Shown here: positions 7,570-17,765 of the stretch, piece by piece
How positions within the stretch are numbered: the first letter of the stretch is position 1
Layout: each line of letters opens with the position of its first letter
NCBI RefSeq assembly: GCF_000179775.1
Contig: NZ_AEEB01000001.1
Location: forward strand, 110,647 to 174,646
DNA: 64,000 nt
Direction: 5' to 3'
Source: Ahrensia sp. R2A130
GTDB lineage: Bacteria; Pseudomonadota; Alphaproteobacteria; Rhizobiales; Rhizobiaceae
Position numbers and translations under genes: made by a program
The notes under the pieces: generated by a model
What the model was told of the DNA's origin: nothing
What the model saw: the letters and a program-made list of their open reading frames with translations, nothing else
Database searches by the model: none

Positions 7570-9726
7570 ATGAGCGATATTGAACCGTTCGAATTTACCA
7601 CTGAAGGCGGCGTGCGGATTACCCGTACACGCTTTGATATGGGCTACGAAAACGCAGTGCAGTCCTATGTTGATTGCCTCGATAGCCGCCGCGGTGCGGT
7701 GTTTTCATCCAACTATGAATATCCTGGCCGTTACACCCGCTGGGATACGGCGATGATCGATCCGCCGTTGGGGATCATATCGAAGGGCAGGGCGGTAAGG
7801 GTCGAGGCCTACAATTCGCGCGGCCGCGTGATGCTGCCCTCATTCGCCAAGGTGCTTGAAGCGCACGAGCATATCGAAAGCGTAGAGGCTCAAAACGATG
7901 TTTTGCTGGTTCAGGTAAGAGAGCCTGACGGTATGGTCAGCGAAGAAATGCGGTCACGTGCGCCTACGGTTTTCTCAGTTTTACGTGTGGTTCAGGATCT
8001 GTTTCGCACTGATGCCGACCCCAATTTCGCGCTTTACGGCGCCTTTGGTTACGATCTCTGTTTCCAGTTTGATGCCATCGACCTGAGCCAGAAACGCCCT
8101 GACGACCAGCGCGACATGGTGATGTTTTTGCCGGACGAAATTCTGGTCGTGGACCATCACGCTGCCGAAGCCTGGCAGGAGCGCTATGAGTTCACCATGC
8201 CGGATGGAGCGACCACCGACGGGCTCGAGCGCGGTGGGCAGGTCGCCGAGTTCGTTCCCGGTGAGATTGACCCCGGGCGCGGTGACCATGAGCCCGGCGA
8301 GTATGCGGCGCTGGTTGCCAAAGCGAAAGAGAAATTCATTCGTGGCGATCTGTTCGAGGTGGTGCCGGGTCAGGTGTTTACCGAACGCTGTGTGAACCCG
8401 CCATCTGCCATTTCGCGCAAGCTCAAGCAGATCAATCCATCTCCCTATTCCTTCTTCATCAACCTGGGCGACAACGAATATCTGGTGGGTGCCAGCCCTG
8501 AAATGTTCGTGCGTGTGGAAGGCCGACGGGTGGAAACCTGCCCGATTTCCGGCACGATTAAACGCGGTCGCGACCCGATTGAAGACAGCGAACAGATTCT
8601 CAAGCTGCTCAATTCGGCGAAAGATGAATCCGAATTGACCATGTGTTCGGACGTGGATCGCAACGACAAAAGCCGCGTTTGCGAGCCGGGTTCGGTCAAG
8701 GTCATCGGGCGGCGTCAGATCGAGATGTATTCCCGCCTCATCCACACTGTGGATCATATCGAGGGCCGCCTGAGGTCCGATATGGACGCGTTCGATGCCT
8801 TCCTGTCCCACGCATGGGCTGTGACCGTCACCGGCGCGCCCAAGCTGTGGGCGATGCGCTTTATCGAAGAACATGAACGCAGCCCGCGCGCTTGGTATGG
8901 CGGCGCGGTTGGCATGGTCGGCTTCAACGGAGACATGAACACCGGCCTGACGCTCCGCACCGTTCGCATCAAGGACGGCATTGCGGAAGTCCGTGCCGGT
9001 GCCACGCTGTTGTTCGACAGCAATCCTGATGAGGAAGAAGCGGAGACCGAACTGAAGGCGTCAGCGATGCTTTCCGCCATTCGTGACACATCGCTGGCCA
9101 ATGATGCAGCAGCAGTTCGTGCTGGTTCCAAAGTGGGGATTGGTAAGACGATCCTATTGGTCGACCACGAGGATAGCTTTGTTCACACGCTGGCAAATTA
9201 TTTTCGCCAGACGGGTGCCGAGGTCACCACCTTGCGGTCACCGATCGCACCGGAGGCGATGGAGAAGATTAATCCTGATCTCGTGGTGTTGTCGCCCGGG
9301 CCCGGCAGACCGGAAGATTTCGATTGCGCCGCGACCATCGCTACAGCGCGGGAACAATCGCGGGCACTATTTGGCGTCTGTCTTGGTCAGCAAGCCTTGG
9401 CACAAGCCTATGGCGGAGAGTTGTCACAGCTTGCAGTGCCTATGCATGGCAAGCCATCGCGTATCGAGGTCGAGCAGAACTCGATTGTCTTTTCCGGCTT
9501 GGACGGTGAGGTAACCGTTGGGCGCTATCATTCGCTTCACGCCGACCCTGCCTCTCTACCGTCCGAACTGCGGGTGACGGCGAAGACTTCCGACGGAGTC
9601 ATAATGGGTATTGAGCATGCGACCGAACCCGTCGCTGCCGTTCAGTTTCACCCTGAAAGCATAATGAGTTTGGGGCAGGATGCGGGCATGCGGATGATTG
9701 AAAATGTCGTTGCTCATCTAAGGTAG
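7570..9726 (+). CDS. trpE(G): Anthranilate synthase, fused TrpE and TrpG
   Basis: Converts chorismate and glutamine to anthranilate, the first step of tryptophan synthesis. The 718-residue protein joins a chorismate-binding TrpE part (to about residue 520, with [30 protein letters not shown] and [19 protein letters not shown]) to a class I glutamine amidotransferase (from [13 protein letters not shown] near 526, with nucleophile Cys in GVCLGQQ and His/Glu in QFHPESI). The usual GxCLGHQ has Gln in place of His, a position outside the triad. Such fusion on one chain is typical of rhizobia. The ATG at 7570 is chosen over upstream starts inside the attenuator. Expression should be set by the trpL attenuator. 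Confidence 0.96.
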   Translation: MSDIEPFEFTTEGGVRITRTRFDMGYENAVQSYVDCLDSRRGAVFSSNYEYPGRYTRWDTAMIDPPLGIISKGRAVRVEAYNSRGRVMLPSFAKVLEAHEHIESVEAQNDVLLVQVREPDGMVSEEMRSRAPTVFSVLRVVQDLFRTDADPNFALYGAFGYDLCFQFDAIDLSQKRPDDQRDMVMFLPDEILVVDHHAAEAWQERYEFTMPDGATTDGLERGGQVAEFVPGEIDPGRGDHEPGEYAALVAKAKEKFIRGDLFEVVPGQVFTERCVNPPSAISRKLKQINPSPYSFFINLGDNEYLVGASPEMFVRVEGRRVETCPISGTIKRGRDPIEDSEQILKLLNSAKDESELTMCSDVDRNDKSRVCEPGSVKVIGRRQIEMYSRLIHTVDHIEGRLRSDMDAFDAFLSHAWAVTVTGAPKLWAMRFIEEHERSPRAWYGGAVGMVGFNGDMNTGLTLRTVRIKDGIAEVRAGATLLFDSNPDEEEAETELKASAMLSAIRDTSLANDAAAVRAGSKVGIGKTILLVDHEDSFVHTLANYFRQTGAEVTTLRSPIAPEAMEKINPDLVVLSPGPGRPEDFDCAATIATAREQSRALFGVCLGQQALAQAYGGELSQLAVPMHGKPSRIEVEQNSIVFSGLDGEVTVGRYHSLHADPASLPSELRVTAKTSDGVIMGIEHATEPVAAVQFHPESIMSLGQDAGMRMIENVVAHLR

Positions 9727-10089
9727 ATGCCCTGCTATTCCTTCGAATGTGCTCGTACTGATTTTCGACATGAGGTGATTGTGGAATCAGTGACTGTTTC
9801 GCCGGATTTGGGAGAGAAAGCTCCTGCTCTGAATTTCAAGCGGCACAGGCTTCAGAAACGGCTTCAACAGCGCACAGCTATCGAAAACGCTACGTAAGAT
9901 CGTGCAATCCATCGAACCGGCAGATTTTCCGCGACCTTTTCGTTGTTCAACCTTCTGCGAACTGGACAACGGGCCGGTTGAAGGCCAATAAGCCGGTGAG
10001 GGCTTGTGCTTGCGCGTCACATTTGTCGCGCGACTTCTGTCCACATATGCCTGCGGCTCTACCTTCACTAAGATTGGAGGGGCGCAGAC
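9727..10089. other. Gap between trpE(G) and the petA upstream ORF
   Basis: These 363 bases hold no coding region I can support. The petABC promoter must lie here or just downstream, but I could not pick convincing -35/-10 boxes. One GANTC site (GAATC at 9784-9788) is present. No terminator is visible after trpE(G). Confidence 0.4.
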
Positions 10090-10143
10090 ATGGATGAAAA
10101 TGCACGCTGCGAAATTGAAGGCTGGAGAAGGATAGCTCCATGA
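10090..10143 (+). CDS. 17-codon upstream ORF overlapping the petA start
   Basis: ATG at 10090 follows an excellent ribosome site (GGAGGGG, 10075-10081). The ORF reads 17 codons (beginning MDENARCEIEGW) and its TGA at 10141-10143 overlaps the petA ATG at 10140-10142 as ATGA. That arrangement is typical of translational coupling. petA also has its own GGAGAAG at 10124-10130. It could instead be a chance ORF in the untranslated leader. Confidence 0.4.
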   Translation: MDENARCEIEGWRRIAP

Positions 10144-10700
10144 GTTCCAACGAAGAAGGCGCCACGCGCCGCGACTTTTTGTATATCGCTACCGGTGCAG
10201 CCGCTGCTGTTGCTGCGGGTGGTGTGGTTTGGCCACTGGTTGCCCAGATGGCACCCAATGACCGCGAGAAAGCTGCCGGCGCCCCGCAGGAAATTGACGT
10301 TTCCTCTATTGAGCCCGGTATGGTTGTAACCGTTGTTTGGCGCGGCAAGCCATACTTCATCCGCCATCTGACGGAAGAGGAAGTTGCTGCTGCAGCAGAT
10401 GCATCGCAGGATATTTTCCGCGACTTTGAAACCACCGATATTCGTCTCTCCGCCGCTGGCGAAGGCGATGATACCGGTAAGAGCTGGGCTGTCATGGCAG
10501 CCAACTGCACCCATTTGGGGTGTGTGCCTTCCAAAGTGGAGCCTGATGGCGACAACTTGCTCGATGGCTGGGTTTGCCCATGCCACGGGTCGAAATTCGA
10601 TGTCACAGGCCGTGTGACCAAAGGCCCTGCTGCAATTAATCTTCCCTTGCCGCCATACCGGTTTGCCAGCGCTGAATCGCTGGTAATCGGCGAAGCGTAG
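10140..10700 (+). CDS. petA: Ubiquinol-cytochrome c reductase Rieske iron-sulfur subunit
   Basis: Rieske subunit of the cytochrome bc1 complex. It takes one electron from ubiquinol and passes it to cytochrome c1. The 186-residue chain starts with a twin-arginine-type motif (TRRDFLY) and one membrane helix (about residues 17-36) that anchors the periplasmic domain. Box 1 CTHLGC and box 2 CPCHG supply the cluster ligands Cys123, His125, Cys146 and His149; Cys128 and Cys148 form the disulfide. A ribosome site GGAGAAG lies 9 bases before the ATG. petB follows after 15 bases. Confidence 0.96.
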   Translation: MSSNEEGATRRDFLYIATGAAAAVAAGGVVWPLVAQMAPNDREKAAGAPQEIDVSSIEPGMVVTVVWRGKPYFIRHLTEEEVAAAADASQDIFRDFETTDIRLSAAGEGDDTGKSWAVMAANCTHLGCVPSKVEPDGDNLLDGWVCPCHGSKFDVTGRVTKGPAAINLPLPPYRFASAESLVIGEA

Positions 10701-10715
10701 AACGGAGACTCGAAA

Positions 10716-12038
10716 ATGAGTGGACATTCAACATACAAACCGGGACCCGGTATCGGCAAATGGATGGACGACCGGCTTCCGCTGGCCCGCCTTATGCATG
10801 ATTCCTTCGTGTCCTATCCCGTGCCCCGCAACCTGAACAATTTTTACACGTTCGGCGGCATTTTGATGATCATGCTGGTTTCGCAGATCATCACAGGTAT
10901 CGTAATCGCGATGCATTACGTGCCGGATGCGAACCTTGCCTTTAACTCTGTACAGGATCTGCGCCGCGACGTTGCTTACGGCAATACACTTCAGAGCTGG
11001 CACACAGTTGGCGCGTCGTTTTTCTTCGTTGCTGTCTACATCCATATTTTCCGCGGCCTCTATTACGGCTCCTACAAAGCGCCACGTGAAGTTTTGTGGA
11101 TCCTGGGTGTTGTCATCTACCTGCTGATGATGGCGACCGCATTCATGGGTTACGTGCTTCCATGGGGCCAGATGTCCTACTGGGGTGCGCAGGTCATAAC
11201 CTCGTTCTTCTCGGCGATACCGCTGGTGGGTGAGACTGTTCGTGAATTCTTGCTGGGCGGCTACGCTGTTGGTAACGCGACGCTTAACCGCTTCTTCTCG
11301 CTGCACTATCTGCTGCCGTTCATGATTGCGGGTATCGTCATTCTTCACGTATGGACGCTGCACGTCACAGGCCAGACCAACCCCACCGGTGTGGAAGTTA
11401 AGTCAAAGCAGGATGTTATCCCGTTCACGCCATACGCAACCGTGAAGGACGCTCTGGCTCTGGTCATATTCCTGGCAATCATGAGCTACTTTGTGTTCTT
11501 CCTGCCGGATTATCTGGGTCACGCGGACAACTACATTCCAGCCAACCCGTTGGTGACGCCTGCTCACATCGTTCCTGAGTGGTACTTCCTGCCTTTCTAT
11601 GCGGTGCTGCGTGCTGTCGATTTCAATATCGGTATCCCGTTTACGGAAATCGTATTGATCGACTCCAAGCTTGGCGGCGTGTTGGCGATGTTCGGTGCGA
11701 TCGCAATCCTTTTCTTCGTGCCTTGGCTCGACACATCGGACGTGCGTTCCACAAACTATCGTCCACTTTACAAGATTTTCTTCTGGCTATTTGCGATCAA
11801 CGCCGTCTTCCTAGGCTACCTCGGTTCGCGACCTGCAGAAGGCATCTGGATCCCGCTGACGAAGGCTTCGACCTTCTGGTACTTCGCGCATTTCTTAGTT
11901 GTGATGCCTGCTCTCGGCCTGTTCGAGAAACCGCTGCCGCGTCCTGCATCTATCATGGATGCGGTAATGGCGAAGGCGGATGGTGCAGGTGCTTCTGCGC
12001 CATCGGCGGCAACCTCGGAACCAAACACAAAGGGCTAG
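10716..12038 (+). CDS. petB: Cytochrome b of the bc1 complex
   Basis: Membrane-embedded di-haem subunit that oxidises ubiquinol at the Qo site and reduces quinone at Qi. At 440 residues it is close to the family norm, with about eight membrane helices. Haem-ligand histidines lie in [26 protein letters not shown] and in [21 protein letters not shown] in the paired helices. The Qo-site PEWY motif is present in [18 protein letters not shown]. The C-terminus is Ala/Ser-rich and probably disordered. It sits between petA and petC in the standard order. Confidence 0.97.
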   Translation: MSGHSTYKPGPGIGKWMDDRLPLARLMHDSFVSYPVPRNLNNFYTFGGILMIMLVSQIITGIVIAMHYVPDANLAFNSVQDLRRDVAYGNTLQSWHTVGASFFFVAVYIHIFRGLYYGSYKAPREVLWILGVVIYLLMMATAFMGYVLPWGQMSYWGAQVITSFFSAIPLVGETVREFLLGGYAVGNATLNRFFSLHYLLPFMIAGIVILHVWTLHVTGQTNPTGVEVKSKQDVIPFTPYATVKDALALVIFLAIMSYFVFFLPDYLGHADNYIPANPLVTPAHIVPEWYFLPFYAVLRAVDFNIGIPFTEIVLIDSKLGGVLAMFGAIAILFFVPWLDTSDVRSTNYRPLYKIFFWLFAINAVFLGYLGSRPAEGIWIPLTKASTFWYFAHFLVVMPALGLFEKPLPRPASIMDAVMAKADGAGASAPSAATSEPNTKG

Positions 12039-12143
12039 CCCTTTATCAATTGCGAGGGCTGGGCTTACCGCTCGGCCCTCTACTTTGTCAGACTGGCCGC
12101 ATGAGTCTCGTATGAGATTGGCCGAAAGCGAAAGTTAAACCGC
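12039..12143 (+). other. petB-petC spacer with hairpin
   Basis: GAGGGC near 12053 can pair with GCCCTC near 12075 to form a 6-bp stem. No T-run follows, so this looks more like a processing or stabilising hairpin inside the petABC message than a terminator. The 105-base spacing is long for an operon that is otherwise tightly packed. Confidence 0.35.
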
Positions 12144-13004
12144 ATGACGACGATCACCGCACGAGTTTTAAGCCCTATACGTGTTTTGACGGCAGGCCTT
12201 CTCGTGGCGATGGGTGTGTCCCTCGCCACCCCGGCTAACGCTGCCTCAGGCTATCCTATCAACAAACCACGTGAGGTCGATTGGTCCTTCAGCGGCCCAT
12301 TCGGCACTTACGATAAAGCGCAGCTTCAGCGCGGCCTCAAAATATACACCGAGGTCTGTGCAGCCTGCCATTCCATGAACCTGCTGTTCTACCGCAACCT
12401 TGCCGACCTTGGTTACACCGACGAGCAGATCAAGAACTACGCAGCTGAATATGAAGTGACGGACGGTCCTAACGACGACGGCGAAATGTTCGAGCGTCCA
12501 GCACGCGCGACCGACCGTTTCAAAGGGCCGTATTTGAACGTCAAAGAAGCCGCTTACGCGAACAATGGCGCACTTCCGCCGGACTTCTCGCTGCTCGCAA
12601 AAGCACGTGCGCCAGAGCGTGGTTTCCCAACGTTCATCTTCGACATCTTCACGATGTACGCCGAAAACGGTGCGGACTATATCTACAGCTTGCTGGTTGG
12701 TTATCAGGAGCCGCCGGAGGGCGTCGAGGTATCCGAGGGGCTTCACTACAATCCTTACTTCGTAGCAGGTAGCGCGTTGGCTATGGCGCAGCCACTGTAT
12801 GAAGAGAGCGTCGAATATGACGACGGCACCGTCGCTTCGCTGGACCAGCAGGCCAAAGACATCTCCGCGTTCATGATGTGGGCAGCAGACCCCAATCTTC
12901 CACAGCGCAAGCAGCGCGGCTTCATTGTCGTCCTGTTTCTGCTGGGTTTTGCGGGCTTGCTCTACGCAACCAAGAAAAAAGTCTGGGCAAACGTCCCACA
13001 CTGA
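12144..13004 (+). CDS. petC: Cytochrome c1 of the bc1 complex
   Basis: This is a 286-residue precursor. A cleavable Sec signal ends near AANPA/NAASG (ATPANAASG, about residues 28-36). The haem c attachment motif CAACH lies near residues 73-77. A single C-terminal membrane helix (FIVVLFLLGFAGLLYAT) anchors the periplasmic domain. It receives the electron from the Rieske subunit and gives it to soluble or membrane cytochrome c. It is the last gene of the operon and is followed by a strong terminator. Confidence 0.96.
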   Translation: MTTITARVLSPIRVLTAGLLVAMGVSLATPANAASGYPINKPREVDWSFSGPFGTYDKAQLQRGLKIYTEVCAACHSMNLLFYRNLADLGYTDEQIKNYAAEYEVTDGPNDDGEMFERPARATDRFKGPYLNVKEAAYANNGALPPDFSLLAKARAPERGFPTFIFDIFTMYAENGADYIYSLLVGYQEPPEGVEVSEGLHYNPYFVAGSALAMAQPLYEESVEYDDGTVASLDQQAKDISAFMMWAADPNLPQRKQRGFIVVLFLLGFAGLLYATKKKVWANVPH

Positions 13005-13029
13005 GTTTCTTGAACCGACTATTTCGATC

Positions 13030-13060
13030 AAGGCCGCCGACTTGTGTCGGTGGCCTTTTT
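13030..13060 (+). terminator. petABC terminator
   Basis: AAGGCCGCCGAC pairs with GTCGGTGGCCTT (12 bp, one G-T pair) over a TTGT loop and is followed by TTT. It lies 26 bases past the petC stop and ahead of apt. Confidence 0.88.
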
Positions 13061-13102
13061 CTTTGACCAAAAGCAACCGAACCGATGGCGGAGAACTGCG
13101 AT

Positions 13103-13648
13103 ATGGAAGAAAATCTGACCCGCGAGTTGGACGCCGCTATCCGCGCAATTCCCGACTATCCCAAGCCCGGTATCGTCTTTCGCGACATCACAACACTACT
13201 CGGCAATCCGCGTGCCTTTCGTCGTGCCGTGGATGCGCTCGTCCATCCCTATATCGGCACCAATCTGGCCCAGATCGCCGGTATCGAAGCTCGTGGCTTC
13301 ATTCTTGGTGGAGCTATCGCCCATCAGCTCACCGCCGGTTTTGTGCCTATTCGCAAGAAGGGCAAGCTGCCTGGCAAGAAGGTGAATATCGCCTATAGCT
13401 TGGAATACGGTGTCGATGAAATGGAGATGCACTCCGATGCGCTACAGCCGGGGGACCGGGTGTTGCTGGTGGACGATCTGATCGCCACGGGTGGCACCGC
13501 AGAAGCCGCCGTAAAGCTGTTGCGCGAATTGGGTGCCGAGGTGGTCGCGGCGTGTTTCGTCATAGACCTGCCAGACCTTGGCGGCCGGGCGAAACTGGAA
13601 GCGATGGACGTTCCGGTGAGAACGCTGATCAGCTTCGATGGTGACTGA
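13103..13648 (+). CDS. apt: Adenine phosphoribosyltransferase
   Basis: Salvages adenine to AMP using PRPP. The 181-residue protein carries the PRPP-binding motif [14 protein letters not shown] in the usual C-terminal half and the family start [17 protein letters not shown]. The ATG at 13103 is preferred to the one at 13085 because GGCGGAG just upstream is well placed and the length then matches the family (about 180). Its PRPP substrate is made by Prs, encoded about 5 kb away. Convergent with the next gene, with stop codons side by side. Confidence 0.95.
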   Translation: MEENLTRELDAAIRAIPDYPKPGIVFRDITTLLGNPRAFRRAVDALVHPYIGTNLAQIAGIEARGFILGGAIAHQLTAGFVPIRKKGKLPGKKVNIAYSLEYGVDEMEMHSDALQPGDRVLLVDDLIATGGTAEAAVKLLRELGAEVVAACFVIDLPDLGGRAKLEAMDVPVRTLISFDGD

Positions 13649-14257
13649 TCAACTGCCCAGCGCCAGAAGGAAGTAGGCCGGCACCGCGATATAGACGAGC
13701 AACAGCAATGCGAGAATGGCCCGCACCCATAGCGCCTTGAAACGCCGAAACAGCACTGCGCATAGAGCCAGGCCAAGGGCTGCTTCCACGAACATGAATT
13801 GGCGTCCGTGGTGGTCCGGGTCCCAGTAAGAAATCGGCGAGACGAAGCGGAAGTCGGACAACGGCCATAAATGCCTGTGGGCATCATCGACGTGAACCGG
13901 AAGATCACCTGCGATGTGGATAAGCGCAGCAGCCGCCATGAAGAACAGCAAAATGCCGAGCCGGTGCAAGCCGCCCGAGCGAAGTGCCACGACGCCGATA
14001 ATCAGCATAGCGAGCCAAAGTGGGGCGGAATTTCCGGCGGCCACCCAGTCTTGCCACATGTCCGAAAAATAGAGTTCGTCCCAGACTATTCGTTCGGGTA
14101 TGCCCGCCACTTTCGACCATGCGAACAGAAAATATATTGCAGCGTCCGGCAGGAATGCACCCAACACGATTGCCGCATTTCGTAGCCGCCCGTTGGCGCT
14201 GTCCGCGGGTTTTGCCAACAGCGCTCCTGCCAGCAAAATATGGGTCTGGCTCATCAT
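13649..14257 (-). CDS. Multi-pass membrane protein, YdjM-like
   Basis: This 202-residue protein has about four or five membrane helices (for example LWLAMLIIGVVALRSGG and LLLLVYIAVPAYFLLAL). Histidines and acidic residues near the membrane surface (HIAGDLPVHVDDAHRHLWP) recall the YdjM/DUF-type membrane-bound metal-dependent hydrolase group. Rhizobial relatives are often labelled cobalamin biosynthesis CobQ in databases, which I think is a misnomer. The start is uncertain: two ATGs at 14257 and 14254, or a TTG at 14278; none has a clear ribosome site. Confidence 0.7.
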   Translation of the reverse strand: MMSQTHILLAGALLAKPADSANGRLRNAAIVLGAFLPDAAIYFLFAWSKVAGIPERIVWDELYFSDMWQDWVAAGNSAPLWLAMLIIGVVALRSGGLHRLGILLFFMAAAALIHIAGDLPVHVDDAHRHLWPLSDFRFVSPISYWDPDHHGRQFMFVEAALGLALCAVLFRRFKALWVRAILALLLLVYIAVPAYFLLALGS

Positions 14258-14316
14258 GTGCGGCGCGCTTTCATGCAACCGTCATAGGCGACAGCGCTAA
14301 CCGCGCCAAGCGCCTG

Positions 14317-15744
14317 TCAGGTTCTGGCGGTCACTTTCATGGGCATGGCGTTGTGAGGCTGGATGGTAATTTTCATCACCGGCCATGGCGGTTCTGCGCC
14401 TGCATAGTCGAAACGGAAATTGCGGAGCAAAATGGCCAGCGCAATCTGCGCTTCCTGCATGGCGAACCGCTGCCCGATGCAAACCCGCTGCCCCATGCCG
14501 AAAGGCAGGTAAGCGAAGCGGTCGATGGATTTGCGCGCTTCGCCCAGGAAACGTAGCGGCTTGAAAGCGGCTGGATCGTCCCACAAGGTTTCATGCCGAT
14601 GCAACGCCCAAGGGCTGACGAGCACCGTCGCGTCTTTGTTTATGACGAGACCGTTGTGGTCGACATCCTCTACCGCTTGCCGCCCGATCATGGATGCCGG
14701 CGGGAAGAGCCGCATGCTTTCTTCGAAGCAGGCTGTGGTGAAGGGCAGATGATCGCCCCAAAGGTGCGGGTCGAGATCGTCCGTCTTCAACGCGTCGATC
14801 TCGGCTTCGCAACGCTGCCGCGCGTCTTCATCATTGGCAAGAAGGTACAGCGTCCATGCCAGCGCGCGCGCCGTCGTCTCATGGCCTGCGGCGATGAAGG
14901 TGATGATGTTGTCCTCGACCTCATCGAGTGAAAGCCCGCGATCATCATCGCCTGTGGTGTTGAGCAGCAACGTGAGGAAGTCGTCCGGAACCTCCGCGCC
15001 TTGGTCGATGCGCTGTTTCCTGTTTTGCGCGGTGCGCCTAACGCCTTGGCGCAAACGGCGAAGGGCTTTTTGTCCGCGCAGTTTCGTCAGGCGCGGCCAG
15101 CGGTCCGACATGTTGAGAAAATCGAGTGGGTCGGGTTGTGACAGGTGCTTCAGAAAGAATGCCACATCGGCCAGCACTTGCTCACTCTCGTCATCAAGAT
15201 CGCCGGTAAACAGGGTCTGCGATAAAACGCTGTAGGCGAGTGCTGCCATCTCATCGGCTATGAGAAGGGTGTTATCGGTGCGGTGATGAAGCGTAGCGAC
15301 GTAGTGTTCGGTGCGCTCCCGCATCGCAATGGCGAAGCTGTCTATGTGGCGCGGAGCAAAGACCGGGGCGATCAGCTTACGGCTACGCCGCCATGTTGCC
15401 CCCTCCGCCGTCAGCAGGCCTTCGCGCAATGGCGGTTTCAGCACAGCCTGTCTGACAGGGTCTGCCCGCAGCAAATCGGGGCGTTCCACGAACAGATATT
15501 TGATAGCCGCCGGTTCATGGACCAGCGCAATGGGGTTTGAGAAAATCGCCGAATAGGTGATGGGCATCGTAAACGCATCTGCCGACAACGCCTCCAGCGG
15601 ATTGCTGAGAAGTTTCGGCAGCACTTGAAGCGTGCGAAGGTGGACGAAATTGTTGGGCGGCGTAGGCCGTGGAACAGGAACCTTTGGCCGGAACGGTTCG
15701 ACGTCCACCGGCGGGTGAGATGTGTCGATCTTGGTTGCGGTCAT
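14317..15744 (-). CDS. Cytochrome P450
   Basis: Haem monooxygenase of 475 residues without a membrane anchor. The haem-binding loop FGMGQRVCIG supplies Cys422 as the thiolate ligand. The I-helix oxygen-activation motif AGHETTARALAW and the K-helix ESMRLFPP are intact. The proline-rich N-terminus (VPVPRPTPPNN) and overall length are like the CYP102/4-type fatty-acid hydroxylases rather than short camphor types. No ferredoxin or reductase gene is adjacent, so its electron donor is encoded elsewhere. Substrate unknown. Confidence 0.93.
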   Translation of the reverse strand: MTATKIDTSHPPVDVEPFRPKVPVPRPTPPNNFVHLRTLQVLPKLLSNPLEALSADAFTMPITYSAIFSNPIALVHEPAAIKYLFVERPDLLRADPVRQAVLKPPLREGLLTAEGATWRRSRKLIAPVFAPRHIDSFAIAMRERTEHYVATLHHRTDNTLLIADEMAALAYSVLSQTLFTGDLDDESEQVLADVAFFLKHLSQPDPLDFLNMSDRWPRLTKLRGQKALRRLRQGVRRTAQNRKQRIDQGAEVPDDFLTLLLNTTGDDDRGLSLDEVEDNIITFIAAGHETTARALAWTLYLLANDEDARQRCEAEIDALKTDDLDPHLWGDHLPFTTACFEESMRLFPPASMIGRQAVEDVDHNGLVINKDATVLVSPWALHRHETLWDDPAAFKPLRFLGEARKSIDRFAYLPFGMGQRVCIGQRFAMQEAQIALAILLRNFRFDYAGAEPPWPVMKITIQPHNAMPMKVTART

Positions 15745-15842
15745 TGGCCAACTTCCGTCGAACCCGAAATTGGATCAGATTGTGGCGATAGACTGGGCGG
15801 AACGCCACGCATCCTCAAGCCGCAAACGCTGCGGCTATTTCG

Positions 15843-16946
15843 TCAGGTGTTGAATTTGAACAGCATCACGTCGCCATCGTGCACAACATATTCCTTGCCT
15901 TCATCGCGCGCCTTACCCGCTTCTTTGGCAGGCACTTCGCCGCCCAGCGTTACGTAATCGTCATACGCGATGGTTTGGGCGCGGATGAAGCCACGTTCGA
16001 AATCGGAATGGATGACGCCAGCAGCGCCCGGCGCTTTCGTGCCTTTGGGTATCGTCCAGGCGCGGGTCTCTTTCGGGCCTGCGGTGAAATAGGTGATGAG
16101 TTCCAGAAGGTTGTAGCCTTCCTGGATGAGGCGGGAGAGGCCGGATTCGGTGAGGCCGTTCATCTCGAGAAATTCGCCTTGTTCTTCATCGGGAAGCTGG
16201 GCGATTTCCTCTTCGATGGCGGCAGATATGACGACCGTGCCTGCGCCCTGCGCCGTGGCCATTTCAGCAACCTTTGCTGACAGGTCGTTGCCGTCTGCAG
16301 CGTCTTCTTCGGCAACGTTACAGACATAGAGCACGGGCTTCGAGGTCAGCAGTTGCAACCCTTGCAGGATCGCAAGATCGTCCGGCTCGATGCCGTCCAA
16401 CAGGTGGCGAACAGGTTTGCCGTCCTGCAGCAATTTCAGCGATGCTTCCATCATCGGCAGCAAGGTCATGGACTCCTTGTCCTTGCTGGCTGCGCTTTTG
16501 CGGGTTTTCTCGATCCGGCGTTCCAGCGAATCCAGATCGGCGAGCATCAGCTCTGTCTCGATAGTTTCAGCGTCGGCGATGGGGTCGATCGTGCCTTCGA
16601 CATGGGTGATGTCGTCGTCTTCGAAGCAACGCAAAACGTGAACCGTCGCGTCCACCTCGCGGATGTTGGCAAGGAACTGGTTGCCGAGGCCTTCGCCTTT
16701 AGACGCACCGCGCACGAGGCCCGCAATATCGACGAAGGAAATGCGGGTCGGGATGATTTCCTTCGACTTGGCGATCTCGGCGACTTTGGCGATACGCTCG
16801 TCCGGTACGGCAACCTCACCGGTGTTCGGCTCGATGGTGCAGAACGGGTAGTTGGCCGCCTGTGCGGACGCCGTGCGGGTGAGCGCGTTGAAGAGAGTGG
16901 ATTTGCCGACATTCGGCAGTCCAACGATACCGCATTTGAAACCCAT
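15843..16946 (-). CDS. ychF: Ribosome-binding ATPase/GTPase YchF
   Basis: Obg-related P-loop NTPase (OLA1/YchF) that prefers ATP and binds ribosomes. The 367-residue chain opens with [15 protein letters not shown] (G1), followed by the switch region and [20 protein letters not shown] (G3 and beyond), a central coiled coil (about 130-170) and the C-terminal TGS domain ([29 protein letters not shown], given here as its recognisable core around residues 285-310). The internal ATG at 16946 is chosen because YchF proteins begin MGFKCGIVG. It lies 4 bases after pth, an arrangement common in bacteria. Confidence 0.95.
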   Translation of the reverse strand: MGFKCGIVGLPNVGKSTLFNALTRTASAQAANYPFCTIEPNTGEVAVPDERIAKVAEIAKSKEIIPTRISFVDIAGLVRGASKGEGLGNQFLANIREVDATVHVLRCFEDDDITHVEGTIDPIADAETIETELMLADLDSLERRIEKTRKSAASKDKESMTLLPMMEASLKLLQDGKPVRHLLDGIEPDDLAILQGLQLLTSKPVLYVCNVAEEDAADGNDLSAKVAEMATAQGAGTVVISAAIEEEIAQLPDEEQGEFLEMNGLTESGLSRLIQEGYNLLELITYFTAGPKETRAWTIPKGTKAPGAAGVIHSDFERGFIRAQTIAYDDYVTLGGEVPAKEAGKARDEGKEYVVHDGDVMLFKFNT

Positions 16947-16950
16947 TGAT

Positions 16951-17691
16951 TCAGTCCTTTTTGCCAAACAGTTTCGACAACATGTCGGCCATTGGGCCGC
17001 TGGTCGGAACATTTGGTTTTGTGTTGCGTGACTTATCACGTGCTTGGCGAATGTGGCTCTGGCCTTTGCCTGAGCCGCCCTTTGCCTTGGCGGAATTTTG
17101 ACCCTTCGCGCCGGAAGGTTCGGTGGTTTGTGTTCGCAGCGCGATGCGGTTCATGAAACCTGCATCATCGCCTGACACCAGCATATCGGCATTGCGCGCG
17201 ATTTCATCCAGCAGCGGATCGAGCCAGTCATGGTCTGCTTTGGCAAAGTTGCCAAGCACATGGCCGGTCACACGATCCTTATGGCCGGGATGGCCGATGC
17301 CTATGCGAACGCGGCGATAATTTTTACCCAGATGGGCGTCGATGGACCGGATACCGTTGTGGCCGCCAGCGCCACCGCCGGTCTTGATCCGCAGCTTGCC
17401 CGGGGCGAGATCAAGCTCGTCGTAAAGAGCGATCACCGCAGCTTCGTCGATCTTGTAGAAACGCGCAGCTTCACCGACGGACCGGCCGCTTTCGTTCATG
17501 AATGTCGTTGGTTTGAGCAGCAGCACTTTTTCGTTGCCAATACGACCTTCGCAGGCAAGCGCCTGAAAGCGTGGCTTCCACGGTGAGAAATTATGTTCGG
17601 CTGCAATGGCATCTACTGCCACGAAGCCGACATTATGCCGTTGATGCTCATGTGTGGGGCCGGGATTGCCGAGGCCGGCTATGATGAGCAT
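16951..17691 (-). CDS. pth: Peptidyl-tRNA hydrolase with C-terminal extension
   Basis: Releases peptides from prematurely dissociated peptidyl-tRNA. The catalytic His lies in QRHNVGF near residue 20, and GLGNPG, FMNESGRSVG and GGAGGHNGIRS are all present. The chain is 246 residues, about 50 longer than enteric Pth. The extra C-terminal part is Lys/Ser/Gly-rich and ends in GPMADMLSKLFGKKD; rhizobial Pth proteins are known to be extended. The usual Tyr of the N-terminal motif is His here (PTHEHQRHN). It stands between rplY and ychF in one - strand series. Confidence 0.94.
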   Translation of the reverse strand: MLIIAGLGNPGPTHEHQRHNVGFVAVDAIAAEHNFSPWKPRFQALACEGRIGNEKVLLLKPTTFMNESGRSVGEAARFYKIDEAAVIALYDELDLAPGKLRIKTGGGAGGHNGIRSIDAHLGKNYRRVRIGIGHPGHKDRVTGHVLGNFAKADHDWLDPLLDEIARNADMLVSGDDAGFMNRIALRTQTTEPSGAKGQNSAKAKGGSGKGQSHIRQARDKSRNTKPNVPTSGPMADMLSKLFGKKD

Positions 17692-17717
17692 GGCGCTTGT
17701 TCCCGTTAAAGTATTGC

Positions 17718-17755
17718 ATCGTGGGGCGGCTAAAAAAACCGCCCCGCGATGTTTT
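17718..17755. repeat. Hairpin between rplY and pth
   Basis: CATCGTGGGGCGG (17718-17730 region) pairs with CCGCCCCGCGATG (17739-17751) with a single G-T pair, around an A-rich loop on the + strand (T-rich on the - strand). Five T residues follow on the + strand, so as an intrinsic terminator it points against the genes. For the rplY-pth message it is a stable stem with a U-rich loop and could be a processing or stability element. Confidence 0.5.
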
Positions 17756-17765
17756 TCAGACTGAT

